NCBI GenBank assembly: GCA_005408345.1
Contig: SEMN01001016.1
Coordinates: 61,292 to 125,291, forward strand
DNA length: 64,000 nucleotides
Direction of reading: 5' to 3'
From: Macquaria australasica
Taxonomy: Eukaryota; Chordata; Actinopteri; Centrarchiformes; Percichthyidae
In this document: in pieces, positions 47,877-59,445 of the stretch
Layout of the letters: each line of letters starts with the position of its first letter
Numbering within the stretch: the stretch's first letter is position 1
Translations under genes and position numbers: made by a program
Notes under the pieces: model-generated
Told to the model about the DNA's origin: nothing
What the model saw: only the letters and a program-made list of their open reading frames with translations
Databases searched by the model: none

Positions 47877-50800
47877 ATGGAGATTTCATTTGGGGGGAAA
47901 CGAGCTCTGGTCACCGGAGCAGGAAAAGGTAAAGACAACACATAACACAAATACACACACGACGTTTTCAGTGCGTAGGCTACACTGACACCACCAGGTT
48001 GCTTTAAAAATCACATCCACCTCCTTAGACCTGCAAGACATACACAGGGGCTGTGACCTATGGAATATTATATCATTCTAAAAGGTGTACTTGAAAACAG
48101 GGGTTTGCATCTGTAACCATAGTTTTGCAAACTTGTACATTTATGTTTGTATCTGTAACCTTAATTCTGCAAAATTGTGCATTGAAGTTTGTATCTGTAA
48201 GCTTAGTTTTGAAAACTCGCAAAAGAAACCGAGTATCCGCAAGGGAGAGAGGCCAACTGTGTTGTGCATAGCGATTCCAAAGACACTGATTGGTCAGAAG
48301 CTGGAGATCCCGACCTCTCTCCCTTGCGGATACTCGGTTCTATGTCGTACGTGCTCCACCCTCTAACGGGCTTCGCTATTGGTTTATCCCCTCGAGGCTC
48401 CGCCTCGGCACCTGAGTCAAAGTTCATGCACTCACCGTCCAATCAGGAGGTAGTCCCCTTCCCTATAAAACCCCAGTATGCGCATTGCTCGTCTCCCTTT
48501 TTTAACTTAGCAACCTGTTGTCTAGTTCAGCGAAAAATTGTCACCATCCGGTGTCGCGTCTAGTAGGAATCTTTTGCACTTGGATATGGCCAGCAAGCCT
48601 TGTTGTGCCTCACTGATGTCAATGGCGGACCAGCACGTTTTTTGTTTCGTGTGCTTGGGCCAGAGGCATCAGAGTGAGGCCGGCACCTGCCTCAACTGTC
48701 TCGTGCTCCCCCGGGAGGAGCGCGAGCGTCAGGCAACAGTTTGCCGAGGCTGGTCGCTCCATCCACGCTGGCCGGCGCTGACTGTGTGGAGGGTGGCGGC
48801 TTGGCGCAGGGTGTGGGCCGCCTTGACAGTGCGGGTCTCCGAATGCAGACATAACAGCGTCTGACATATTTCTCATTCGCACTGCACATTCTGATACACA
48901 GCTTGTTCAGATGTTAGCACTGTTAGCCATGACTTTTCTGGTTTAGCAAGGCGGCTAATAGTGTGTTTGTGTCTCTGGCGTGCGAGTCGCCGCCGCTCCG
49001 TTCGGCACACTACACGATCATATATTCTAACCGTCTCTGAATGTTTTCTTACTCGCAAACCTGATGGTCTCTGAGAGGTTTTCTTCTAGCACTTCACATT
49101 CTGAAACACAGGTTGGTTCAGATGTTACCGCTGTTGGCCGTGATCTTCAGCCATTAGCGAGACGGCTAATACGTTGTTTATGTGTCACAGGGAGGGAGTG
49201 TGCCGGAGAACGGCGCCGCTTATATCTGAGCATCCGCGGCTGACGCCGCCTCGGCCCATGGTGGCGAGAAGGTGTCATCGTGGGTGCATAAACTTCACAC
49301 ATTGGGTTCACCACGGCTTCATAAGCGGCCTCAAGTGAGCCGCGAAACTCCAGTAGCATGGCTTGCGCGGCTAGCGGTGCTGGGCGCTGCCATTTCTGGC
49401 TCTGACCCCTACTTTTGGCAGGGGCCGTCAGAGGTGAGTGCAGTCGTCCATGAACCGCACGCTAGATGGCGGTCATAACGCTGCAGCAGCAGAGTGCGGT
49501 GCCAGAGGAGACATCCCTGTTGTTTTACCTGGTGAGCTCTACGGTCCACAGCGGAGCTCGGTGCTTCACTTGGCCTTGATGTTAATTTTGCCCTGTCGTC
49601 CTCGGCGATCGGTTTGCCGGGGGACGAAGCGAGGGAGGCAGCGACTTTGTTCTTGGTTGAGTTGCATAAAAAAGAAAAGTACTCACGCTTTGGGGTTCCT
49701 GCGGGTTCATAAGCGGTCTCAAGTTCAGCCGCGTAACTCCGCTAGCATGGTTAGTGTGGCTAACGGTGCTAGCGGACCCCTCCGCATTGACTGATGAGGG
49801 CATAATGGTGTATGGTCTCTGAGAGATTTTCTTCCAGCTTTTCCCTGCCTGTTGCACAGCATGGTTAGGATGGTAGCGCGGCTAGCCGTGAGTTAGCAAC
49901 CATTAGCAAGTAGGCTAATAAGTTGTTTATAGGTCACTGGCTTGCTAGTCGCCGCCACTCTCTTCGGCATACTACCCGGGTAGGGAGTAGGCCAGAGAAC
50001 GGCGCCACGCATGTGGTAGCTCCTACTGGTGATGCGGTTTTGACCCACGGTGGTGAAACGATGTCATCACAGGTGCAGTGTATTCACAAGTTGGGGTTTT
50101 CGCGGGTTCATAAGCGGTCTCAAGTTGAGCCGCGTAACTCCGCTAGCATGGTTAGCGCGGCTAGCGGTGCTAGTCGCCGCCATTTTGGCTCTGACCCCTC
50201 CGCATTGACTGATGACGAGTGCCGTGTGCAGTCGGGTATGAACTGGACGCAAAGTGGCAGTCGTCACACAGCGGTAGCAGAGTGCAAGGCTGGCTTGTCT
50301 GCACATGCTATCTTTTTGGAAGTAGGAACTAGTAAACATCACGACCCACGGCGAAGCGCTGTGACTTCACCCTATCTCGATGTGGATGGTTCTCCGTCGC
50401 TCTTGGCGGTCGGTTCGCCGGAGGAGGTAGCACGGGAGGCAGCTACTTCATTGTTAGCATTAGCTGCGTCGCGGCCCTTTCTGCCAGGGCTCCCCGTCCG
50501 TCCTTCCCCAAGGCGGGAGGGTTGGTGCGGGTGGGCCTGATCTACTTCTTCCCGCCGATCCCGTTGCGCTACCTCTCACAGACCGTTACTCGACTTGGGT
50601 GCGGCTGTGTAGCCCTCTCTCTGCGGGGATGGACAGAACACTGCGGAGGGGTTACGCGTTGCAGTTTTGCCACAGACCCCCGGCGTTCAGCGGCATCCTT
50701 CAAACATCGCTCGCCGACCCAGCAGAGACAGTGCTATTGAGGGAGGCGGTAGCTTCTTCGGAAGGGAGCAGTAACCATGGTTCCCGACTCGGAAGCGCGG

Positions 50801-53800
50801 ACGGGGTTTTTTCTCCCCGTATTTTCTGGTCCCCAAGAAATCGGGGGGGCTGAGGCTGATTTTGGACCTGCGTGAGTTGAATGCTTTCATTGCGCGCAGG
50901 CCTTTTTTGCATGTTAACGATCAGGCAGCTTCTGGAATGCATTCGGCCAGGCGACTGGATGATATCCATTGATCTGACCGACGCATATTTCCATGTCCCC
51001 ATCCATCGTCAATGATACCAGTTCGGTCGCCTTCCGTTCGGATACTCCCTCTCCCCGCGCATGTTCTCCAAGTGTGTGGAGACGGCGTTGGCACCGCTTA
51101 GGGAAAAGGGGGGTGAGAATCCTGAATTACATAGACGATTGGCTGATTCTCGCTGCCTCCAGACAGGAGGCCGAGGCCCACACAGCGCTGGTCATTAAGC
51201 ACATCATGCGCTTGGGTTTCGCTGTCAACCCCAGCAAAAGTCTCCTGCTGCCAAGTCAGCAGGCAGCTTATCTGGGGCTCCTACTTGGTTCTGGGCCATG
51301 ACGGCACGGCTGTCGGAAGCACGTGTGACAGCGATTTTACAGCTGGCTCGCCGAGTGAGGGGCTCGGCTCCAGTCCCAGCGGGCAGCATCATGTCTCTCT
51401 TCGGTATGATGTCGGCAGCCCACCCGGTGATGCGTCTGGGGCTGCTGTACATGAGGAACCTGCAGCGCTGGTTTGTTCGGCTCCGGCTGCACCCACGTCA
51501 CGACAAGTGCCGCGAGCTTCATGTGCCAGTGCTGGCACGGTGAGATGTGATATTCTGGGACTCTCCCACTCGCCTTCGCCAGGGGGTTCGACTGGGGTGC
51601 GTCTCATTACGTTCAAGTGTTCACAGACGCCTCCCTGGCAGGTTGGGGCGGGACCTTCAACCGGGCCAGTGTGGGGGCATGTGGCAGAACTCCTCCCGGC
51701 ACATCAACTTGCTGGAACTGACGGCGGTACAAAGGGTGCTGCACCACTTCGCCCCTCAGCTCAAAGGGAGGCACCACGGCTGTGGCCTACCTGAACAGGC
51801 AAGGGGGGGGTTCGATCGCCAGCACTACGCAGACTGGCGGTGTCTATCTTGACCTGGGCGGATCGCCACCTATCGTCCTTGAGGGCTCGCTACATTCCGG
51901 CATCCCTCAACACGGGGACGGACAGGATGTCCCAGGAGGGTCCGTTGTGGGAGGAATGGAGCCTCTCCTCGGAGGTAGCAGCACTGGTCTGGCAGCGGTT
52001 TGGACAACCGGTGGCCGACCTTTTTCGCGACCAGAGAGAACACCCTGTGTCCATTATGGTTCTCTCTGAGGCTGACGGACGCCCCCCCCCCACTGGGGGG
52101 TGGATGCTGCATCCACGTTGGCCTCACGGTCTGCTGTATGCTTTCCCGCCTTTGAGGCTGATGATGCATCTGCTCCACAGGATCCGTATACAGCTGCTCC
52201 ACAGGATCCGGATGCAGCACTTGGCCGTGATAGAGGTGGCGCCGGACAGTCCTGGGGCCCGGTGGTTTCCGGCTCTGGTCCAGCTAGTGGAGGCAGGCCC
52301 GTGGCCGGTGCCGGGTCTGCCCACGGCTCTCTGGCAGGCAGGGAGGCTCTGTCGATCAAGACAGCGCTCCTGTTAGCCTTGACCTCGGCAAAAAGGGCAG
52401 GGGACCTGGAGAACTTGTCTGTGCATGCAGCTTGCATGTCAGTCAGTGGTGATGGGGAGGCGCTGGAGCTGTGTCCGAACCCGTCTTTTCGGCCGAAGGT
52501 CATTACCGCCTCTTTCCGGTCCAGGGTTGTTCGCTTGAGAGCTTTCTTTCCCCTGCCGCACACATCGTCGGACGAGAAACGTCTTCACACGTTGTGCCCG
52601 GTGCACGCGGTCTGCATCTATGTTGAGCGCACTGCAGTTTTTCGGTGATCTGACCAGCTGTTCGTCTGCAACGGTCGGGCTCAGGGGGCTCCACTGTCTT
52701 TTCAGCAGCTTGCCCATTGGATTTGCGCGGCCATCTGGGGGGACTATGTGGCTCTTTTCAGGGGTGTCTGCTTGGCCGCCTCCTGGTCTTCGACTTCTAC
52801 CTTTGTGCAGTCCTATCTAAGGGATGTGACTGCTAGCTCTGTGTCACATGCTGTGCTGGGTGCACAGGTGACGGAACCTTCATCTAGTCTAGATGGGGGT
52901 TCGGCGTAACACCGCCTGTCCAGCGGCGGTCATCGCAGCCTGGCACTCGACCGGGGAACTACTGTGTACGGGGGTATTGGCTCTTAGTGGGTTCGGCCCA
53001 GCTGGGGGTACATCTCATCCCTACGGCCTTCGCCTAGGTTTTAACCAATAGTGAAGCCCGTTAGAGGGCGGAGCACGTACGACATAGAAATAAAGGTTAC
53101 CTGGTGTAACCCCAGTTCTATGAGTACGTGCGAGGCCCTCTAACTACCAGCCCAGCTGGCCCTGGTGACGGTTGCTGTGTCTTCAAGGGAGACGAGCAAT
53201 GCGCGTACTGGGCTTTTATAGGGAAGGGGACTACCTCCTGATTGGACGGTGAGTGCATGAACTTTGACTCAGGTGCCGAGGCGGAGCCTCGAGGGGATAA
53301 ACCAATAGCGAAGCCCGTTAGAGGGCCTCGCACGTACTCATAGAACTGGGGTTACACCAGGTAACCTTTATTTTCTTTTGCGAAACCCTGTTTACAAAAC
53401 ATACCACGTAGTAAATGTGTCAAAAGTACGTAAGCTTACCACAGAACTTTATTTAAATTCTAGTGGTGATTACAAAGTTTCCAAGGATACCAAACTTGTC
53501 AGGTTGAATTTTGGAGAAATTCATCTAAAATTATGCACAAGACATGAAGAATATTTATTTTGATGGAACAGTGCAGCCCTAGTCTTGGGTTTAAGCATTA
53601 GCTTAACACAATGTAAGTGTCCAATACAGCTTCAGTGAAGCTTTACCATATACAGAATACATGTGGTGAAATGTTTAATTCTGAATTGAAAGCTTCCTGA
53701 GGTCTGGGGGGAAAGATATAATGTGGGAATACAGCGTAGTGAGTCCTCTGAGGAGAGGAAGTCACAACCCCCCCCCCCAAAAAAAACAACTAAAAATAAA

Positions 53801-56800
53801 TGTGGTGACCTGAAAGCAAGAGAAAAATAAGTTCAATTCAATTCAGTTTTATTTATATAGCGCCATATCATAACAAAGTTATCTCAGGGCACTTTTAAAG
53901 TGATGGCTTTAAGTATTTTGATAAGTGCAATCATGATTAGGGCTTGGTATTGTTTGTATTTTTTGATACTAGTGTCAGTGAGATACCTGCTGAGTTTCAG
54001 TAAGTAATAAATAAAATACATTCTAAAAATTTGATTTAAGTCAGGAACTATCTGATCAATAAATACATAAACAAGATTATGAACATAACAAGACATTAAA
54101 TGTCAACTTCCAATACTTGATAGCTTGTGATACTTGGTGATACAGGCACACTTTGGTCTGAAAAAGAAGTGGTCAAACTCTAATTATGGTTGAATTAAAA
54201 CTGTGGCGATTCAAATAGAAACAAAACCATTTTATTATTCATCACAGTGTTTTAATCATACAGAATTTTGACAACAAAATCTCATGACTTGTTCCACACA
54301 TGGAAGAGTTAGATAACAAAGCAACACTTTAACCCTCCCTATTTAGCATTATACATATTTAATAAATGGTTTATAACAGATCTAAGTGCTTACTATAACT
54401 CCTCCCGTGGCACCCATAGGTGAAGGCTGCTGTATAAACAGGTTATAATAAAACACAGTAATAATATAACATTTTCACAGGAGACAAATACTGTATTAAT
54501 AAACACTTAAATTGTCCTTATATTTGCTCACAACTACATTATAGTCTATTATAAACCATTTATTAAATATTTGTTTACTGCTTATAAATGCTAAATACTG
54601 GGACTTAAAGGGTTACCATTAAAATGAACCGTTAAAAGCTGTGAAATGAATGTGAATAAAAGATGTTAAAACTCTGTGATTAAATAACGTGAGATCTTCA
54701 GAAGACTAATCACAGCATTTGATGAATTAGCATGCACCCTCAAAGAGTCATGTCAGTTCCAACATATTGAGAATAAAGATCTTTGTTCATGGAGTGCAGT
54801 GTGGCAAAGCCTGAGACATGTGTGGAATGTGTGTGTGAGTGTGTGTGTCAGCTCTGGTGTCACAGCAGCAGTTCTGTTTTGTAATAAGTCTTTGTGTTTA
54901 TGGATGTTTGGTGTCTCAGGGATTGGCAGGGCCACGGTTCTGGCTCTGGCACGCTGCGGGGCAAAGGTCATGGCGGTCACGCGCACGCAGGCCGACCTGA
55001 ACAGTCTGGTGCAGGAGGTTTGTTACTTCCTGTGAGGAGATTTCTTACTAGTGAGAAACACTGGAGCTGTGTCCATGCTAAATACTAATAGTATACAGTA
55101 TGTACTTCATAGAATGGATAAATAATGTCAGACATTCCTGTTTTTCCCTTGTCCTTCTCTTCCTCCATCTCCTTCTTCTGTTATCTGCACCGACATATCT
55201 GGTGTTCCTCTCACAGTGTGCATCCATCAGCCCGGTGTGTGTGGACCTGGCAGACTGGGGGGCCACGGAAGTGGCCCTGCAGGATGTCGGCCCCATCGAT
55301 CTGCTGGTGAATAACGCTGCCTGTGCCAACCTGCAGCCATTCCTGGAGGTCACCGCCGACCAGTTTGACCAGTAAGACAAAATACAAGATACTTTCATGA
55401 TTTCCAACTAGGAAGCTGCCCATTGTAGAACATATGAGTCCGACTACAGTTTCATCATGTGGCAACCTGTAATGTTTATTATATTCTAAGGTGTGTTTCA
55501 TCTCCAGGTCATTCAATGTGAATGTGAAAGCAGTGCTGCATGTCTCCCAGGTACAATAATGGCTCTTTTAAAAGACAAACACACCTGCATGTCCTGCATC
55601 CTTGGCTCCATTTTGTTCTTTGGTCTTTTTCTTTTTGTTGTTAGCTGGCCAAATGTAGATGATGTTCAGATATTTCCAGCAGCTCTGATGCAGTTTGGCA
55701 GCAGTAGATGTTTTGCTGATCTGGTAGTGAAGTATGTACAACAAAACTGCTTCATCAAACTGCTTCTGTTGAATCAAACTAGAGCTCGGTCTCTTTGTCT
55801 CTGTGCTCAGATAGTGGCTCGTGGTATGAAGGCCAGAGGATCAGGAGGTTCCATTGTCAACGTGTCCAGCCAAGCGTCGCAGTGTGCCCTCAGAGACCAC
55901 ACTGTCTACTGTGAGTAACCGAGCAACAAGCACGTGCCAACACGTGTTCAGTACACATACAAACAAATCTTTAACAGAATCTTCAAGATGAACTGACTCA
56001 GTAGCTTTTAGCAGTGGTGACAGAGCACCACTGTCATCTCAGCTGTGATATACAGTACGATACTTCCTGGTTAAAAGCTTATTACAAGATGGCAAAGACA
56101 AAGAAACATTATGATGTGATAACTCAGTTGCAGAGAGGTAACTGCTCAACTATAAACCCTTATAAACAGTGGGGTCATTCCTTATCTGTCGTTGTCCCCT
56201 GATCTCCTGTTAACTCTCTACTGTACATTGTTACATGTATTTCTTTTTTATGTATGCATACTGTGTCATAATTAAATGAAAAACATGTTAAAAGGATAAT
56301 TATAGATTTTAGCTAAAGCTAAATTATACATTTTAGCTTTTTACTTTTAATAACTAAATGAATAGTTTTTCATTGTGACATGAATTTTCCATGGCACATT
56401 CAAATCAAATCACAACACAGAAAACGAACTGAAGAGGTGTATTGCATTTCATTGTTGTCCACCAGAGAGCAGCACAGATCTGACAATAATACTTTCATTT
56501 TTCTTTTTTGAGATGGAGACGCATTGTCCATGCCAAAATGAAAAACAATCAACTGTCCAATGACAGCTTTGGGGCACGACCATGCACCATGGGTTGAGTT
56601 GTTGGTTCAGTTATTTGTACATTTGTATTGAAAGGGTAAGGTTTTCCAGCTGCAGCCACTGTGACTGTCAAGTTTCTATTGTTTCTGTCCTTCAGTCTTT
56701 GTGCTCCTGTCATTTTCAGGTGCCACTAAAGGAGCCCTGGACATGCTGACTAAAGTGATGGCTCTAGAGCTCGGACCCCACCAGGTACCCTCACGCTTAC

Positions 56801-57671
56801 ACAGCATGGCAACGTCCCTTGATCATTTGGATCATATTTTGGCATTAGATATGATGGTATGACCAGTAGCTTATTGTAGCCAATGTTAGCAAACTTTAGG
56901 TAAAAATTGCTGTATAACAGTCACTTCTCTAACTTTATGACTCTCCTGCACTTATGCTTCTGTTAAAGTGGCTTAGTGTTTTAAACAGCTAAACAGTAGT
57001 TTAGCATTTAGCATCATCCCAAAATTGTCACTGGTAGCCACAGTGGCTGCTGTTCAGCAAAATGTACATAATCACGCTTTTATAATGACAATACGCACAA
57101 AGAATGGATCTTAATGGTGACTGAATGTTGAAATTGTTTTAACTGCCAGCGTTGTGTTCTGATCAGATCCGTGTGAACAGTGTGAACCCCACAGTGGTGA
57201 TGACTGAGATGGGTCGCCTGGGCTGGAGTGACCCCAAAAAAGCCAAGACCATGACTTCCCGCATCCCCCTAGGCCGCTTTGCAGGTCAGACACTGCAGGC
57301 TGTATATACACACTGACTTCAAATACCCCTATCTATTAAACAAACGGATACGACGTGTGTTGTTGAACTTTGGACAGAGCCAGGCTAGCTGTTTCCCCCT
57401 GCTTCCAGTCTTTATGCTAAGCTAAGCTAACCGCACCCTGGCTCCAGCTCTGTACTGTAACACACAGACATGAGACCGATATCTATCTTCTCATCTCACG
57501 CTCATAATGAAAGCAAATAAGCATTTCAAAAGGTATGAACTACTGCTCCCTGTGTGTCTGTGTGCAGAGGTGGAGGACGTGGTGAACAGTATTTTATTCC
57601 TGCTGAGTGATAAGAGCAACATGACTAATGGAGTCACTCTGCCGGTGGACGGAGGCTTCCTGGCCTGCTGA
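47877..57671 (+). CDS. dcxr: Dicarbonyl/L-xylulose reductase
   Basis: Exons: 47877-47928, 54920-55017, 55217-55371, 55508-55550, 55811-55910, 56720-56784, 57167-57284 and 57568-57671. Phases match throughout and give 735 nt, 244 aa, the human length. It is an SDR-family enzyme that reduces L-xylulose to xylitol (uronate cycle) and alpha-dicarbonyls with NADPH. Visible: Rossmann motif TGAGKGIG (13-20), TRTQADL for NADPH binding, VNNAA (82-86), Asn107, Ser136, Tyr149 and Lys153 (YCATK), and PTVVMTEMG. It ends GGFLAC, close to the human C-terminus. Intron 1 is enlarged to 7 kb by a DIRS retrotransposon; no exon is touched. It lies downstream of rfng and convergent with rac3, as in human. Confidence 0.95.
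48095..48225. repeat. About 43-bp tandem repeat, three units, at the DIRS left flank
   Basis: 'tttgcatctgtaaccatag', 'tttgtatctgtaaccttaat' and 'tttgtatctgtaagcttag' start successive units about 43 bases apart; each continues with 'ttttgcaaa' or similar. This lies directly left of the hairpin at 48227. Confidence 0.6.
48227..48339. repeat. 113-bp hairpin with 26-bp perfect arms, abutting the DIRS end
   Basis: The arm 'aaccgagtatccgcaaggga' plus 'gagagg' (48227-48252) is the perfect reverse complement of 48314-48339, with a 61-base loop. The right arm ends at the base before the inferred DIRS start. It is either a small foldback element, part of the DIRS left end, or a template-switch product. 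Confidence 0.65.
48340..48505 (+). repeat. DIRS left terminal inverted repeat
   Basis: Contains 'ctctaacgggcttcgctatt', 'ggtttatcccctcgaggctc', 'gcctcggcacctgagtcaaa' and 'ccaatcaggaggtagtcccc', each found as its complement at 53193-53345 with only a few mismatches. A TATA-like 'ccctataaaa' at 48471-48480 may be the element's promoter. Confidence 0.85.
48538..50520 (+). pseudogene. DIRS gag-like region with internal duplications
   Basis: The first frame (48538-48864) holds FCFVCLGQRH and AGTCLNCLVLPREER, a Cys pattern like that of DIRS first proteins, and is soon broken. Downstream two units repeat: one around 'gatgttagcactgttagcca' / 'cgagtcgccgcc' at about 48883-49020, 49092-49210 and 49845-49985, and one around 'gggttcataagcggtctcaa' / 'tagcatggttagcgcggcta' at about 49290-49410, 49680-49780 and 50085-50200. 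Coding content is lost in the repeats. Confidence 0.6.
50740..51300 (+). pseudogene. DIRS reverse transcriptase, frameshifted
   Basis: Frames in sequence give FLVPKKSGGLRLILDLRELN, then DWMISIDLTDAYFHVPI, an in-frame stop where a Gln or Tyr-type codon is expected, QFGRLPFGYSLSPRMFSKCV, and ILNYIDDWLILAASRQEAEA followed by GFAVNPSKSLLLPSQQAAYL. YIDD is the catalytic box; 'NPSKS.L.PSQ...LG' is typical of DIRS and related elements. At least two frameshifts and one stop are present. Confidence 0.8.
51540..51860 (+). pseudogene. DIRS RNase H segment
   Basis: The frame through 51620 gives VFTDASLAGWGGTFNRASVG with the catalytic Asp of FTDAS, then further on LTAVQRVLHHFAPQLKG and AYLNRQGG. Short poly-G slips and frame changes break it. 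Confidence 0.7.
52100..52909 (+). pseudogene. DIRS tyrosine recombinase with one internal stop
   Basis: One frame runs from about 52100 to TAA 52907-52909 and is broken only by TGA at 52646-52648. It contains LSIKTALLLALTSAKRAGDL with the first catalytic Arg region, LCPVHAVCIYVERT, LAHWICAAI, then LFRGVCLAASWSS and TFVQSYLRDV with a likely nucleophilic Tyr. The usual HSTRG block reads ALFRG here, so the His appears lost. This enzyme integrates DIRS circles in place of an integrase. Confidence 0.75.
53041..53146 (+). repeat. DIRS internal complementary region
   Basis: The left half ('aaccaatagtgaagcccgtt' to 'gcacgtacgacatag') is the complement of the element's first 45 bases; the right half ('aaataaaggttacctggtgt' to 'gaggccctctaac') is the complement of its last 57. 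The junction 'catag|aaata' marks both termini. Confidence 0.85.
53147..53373 (+). repeat. DIRS right terminal inverted repeat
   Basis: Inverted partner of the left end, extended by about 28 bases ('gaactggggttacaccaggt', 'aacctttattt') that are found only in the internal complementary region. Confidence 0.82.
53833..53897 (-). mobile_element. LINE 3'-end fragment (minus orientation), short
   Basis: 'caattcaattcagttttatt', 'tatatagcgccatatcataa', 'caaagttatctcagggcac'; tail of the same LINE family in dcxr intron 1. Confidence 0.7.
53900..54919. other. Rest of dcxr intron 1
   Basis: AT-rich sequence with no recognised element. A short TG-rich stretch (54826-54848) precedes exon 2. Confidence 0.5.
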
Positions 57672-58918
57672 CCAACACGAGCCTTGTCTCAGGAGACTGC
57701 CCATCTGCTCAGAGGAAAAACAACAAATACTTCCTGTCTTATTACCTCAGTTCATTATACAAATAGAAGTCACTTGTATTCAGTAATTGAACTCACCCAC
57801 TGCCCAACCAACCTCTTACTTTCCTTTGTTATGTGTAGCTGCAGCCCTACACATATATATACAGTATATTTCTTTGCATTTTATGTAAATGATCTTGAGT
57901 ATTATTGGTAATCACAGAGGGCTTAACATATTTGCAGAGGTTAGAAACAGGTCTGAGCAATGATGATGTAAGGTTTATTTAACATTATATGTACCGCTTC
58001 ATGCAGATGATACAATCATAATGGCTGAGGCATCAGAAGAATTTTAGATTACTGCAAAACGTGGGACTTAACTGTTAATACTAGTAAAACAAAAGTTGTC
58101 ATTTTGGTCATAGAAAAACTAAGAAATTTCCAGAATTTAATTTTGGTTTAATTTGACTGGATTTTGTCTGTGACTGTGAGCATTTAGGCATAACATTTAT
58201 ATATATATAATGGCCGTTTTGATAAAGCAATTACAGAACAAGTCAAACAAGCTAGGAGGGCAGTGTTTGCTTGGATAAACAAAGCTGCAGACTGATGTTA
58301 CCTGCAGACACCTGTAGACTATACCTGCTGATAGAAATCCTCCTGTATGGAAGAGACATAGGGTTTTCATAATCTTGACCAAATTCAAATGCTTCATAAT
58401 TTAATTTGAATGGTTTGTTGGAAGAACACAGAAATGCTGCAATCTGTATTCTCAACCTGGTTGGGACCCCCCAGTGATGTCACAAATTAAAGGGGTCACA
58501 CGGTGAATAGCAGGCTAGGAGAGAAAAATTATGTTTGATTTCTGACATTTGTCCAGTAATTGCTTTTTCTTGTGAAATACTGTAGACATTGCTTTAAAGG
58601 AATACAAGCTGAAAAGGTTGGAACCAGTGGTACGTTAGAATTGTACAAAAGTGCACCCAAACAATCTTGTACTGTAAATCACTACAGAAACTATATAACA
58701 GTGATCAGTCATATGATTGTATTTATGGTATGATCATTGAGATATCCTAGTCTGATAATCAGACTGAATTGTAATTTCGTTTAACTTCATTCATACGATT
58801 TGAATCGCTGAACCAATCAGGGATGTGGGCAGTAATTCAGAGCTCTGAAACCAGGCTAGAGATATTATTATTATTAATATATAATATGTATTAATAATAT
58901 ATAAATATAAATATGTAA

Positions 58919-58925
<7 letters not shown>
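57672..58925. other. dcxr 3' UTR and flank
   Basis: No conserved protein. A tatata tract lies at 58198-58209. No clear AATAAA close to the stop was found; polyadenylation site undetermined. Confidence 0.45.
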
Positions 58926-58970
<45 letters not shown>

Positions 58971-58977
58971 ATTTCCC
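58926..58977. repeat. (TA)n microsatellite left of LINE fragment
   Basis: About 25 TA units, directly beside the 3' side of the minus-strand LINE fragment. Confidence 0.9.
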
Positions 58978-59378
58978 CACTCGCCCCTGTGGGCGGTCTA
59001 TTCCTCCTTCAAGCTCGGGTCCTCTACCAGAGGCCTGGGAGCTTGAGGGTCCTGCGCAGTATCTTAGCTGTTCCTAGTACTGCACTCTTTTGGACAGAGA
59101 TCTCGGATGTTGTTCCTGGAATCTGCTGGGGCCACTCTCCCAGTTTGGGGGTCACAGCCCCGAGTGTTCCAGTTACCACGGGGACCACTGTTGCCTTCAC
59201 TTTCCACATCTTTTCTAGCTCCTCTTTCAGCCCTTGGTATTTCTGGAGCTTCTCGTGTTCCTTCTTCCTGATGTTGCCGTCGCTTGGGATTGCTACGTCT
59301 ATCACTACTGCCTTCTTCTGTTGTTTGTCCACCACTACTATGTCCGGTTGATTCACTAGTTTGTCAGTCTGTATCTGG

Positions 59379-59384
<6 letters not shown>
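58978..59384 (-). mobile_element. LINE C-terminal fragment with restriction-like endonuclease
   Basis: The minus-strand frame 59356-59024 is open for 110 codons: NQPDIVVVDKQQKKAVVIDV, then AIPSDGNIRKKEHEKLQKYQ, ATVVPVVTGTLGAVTPKL and SVQKSAVLGTAKILRRTLKL. The PD...D.K layout fits a PD-(D/E)XK type endonuclease at the end of some fish LINEs (R2/Rex6-like); exact clade not certain. Only this tail is present, between two TA microsatellites. Confidence 0.7.

Positions 59385-59442
<58 letters not shown>
59385..59442. repeat. (TA)n microsatellite right of LINE fragment
   Basis: About 29 TA units, beginning directly after the LINE fragment's 5' side. Confidence 0.9.

Positions 59443-59445
<3 letters not shown>

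Larger units (their letters stand above)
48340..53373 (+). mobile_element. DIRS-type tyrosine-recombinase retrotransposon
   Basis: About 5.03 kb. The left end (48340 on) and the right end (to 53373) are inverted copies: 48346-48497 matches the complement of about 53193-53345. Near the right end lies an internal complementary region (53041-53146) formed by the complement of the left end joined to the complement of the right end; that is the diagnostic DIRS layout and fixes both ends. Between them lie, in order, a gag-like region, reverse transcriptase with YIDD, RNase H with FTDAS, and a tyrosine recombinase. No target duplication is visible, as expected for recombinase integration. Several frameshifts and stops make it inactive. 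It occupies most of dcxr intron 1. Confidence 0.85.
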
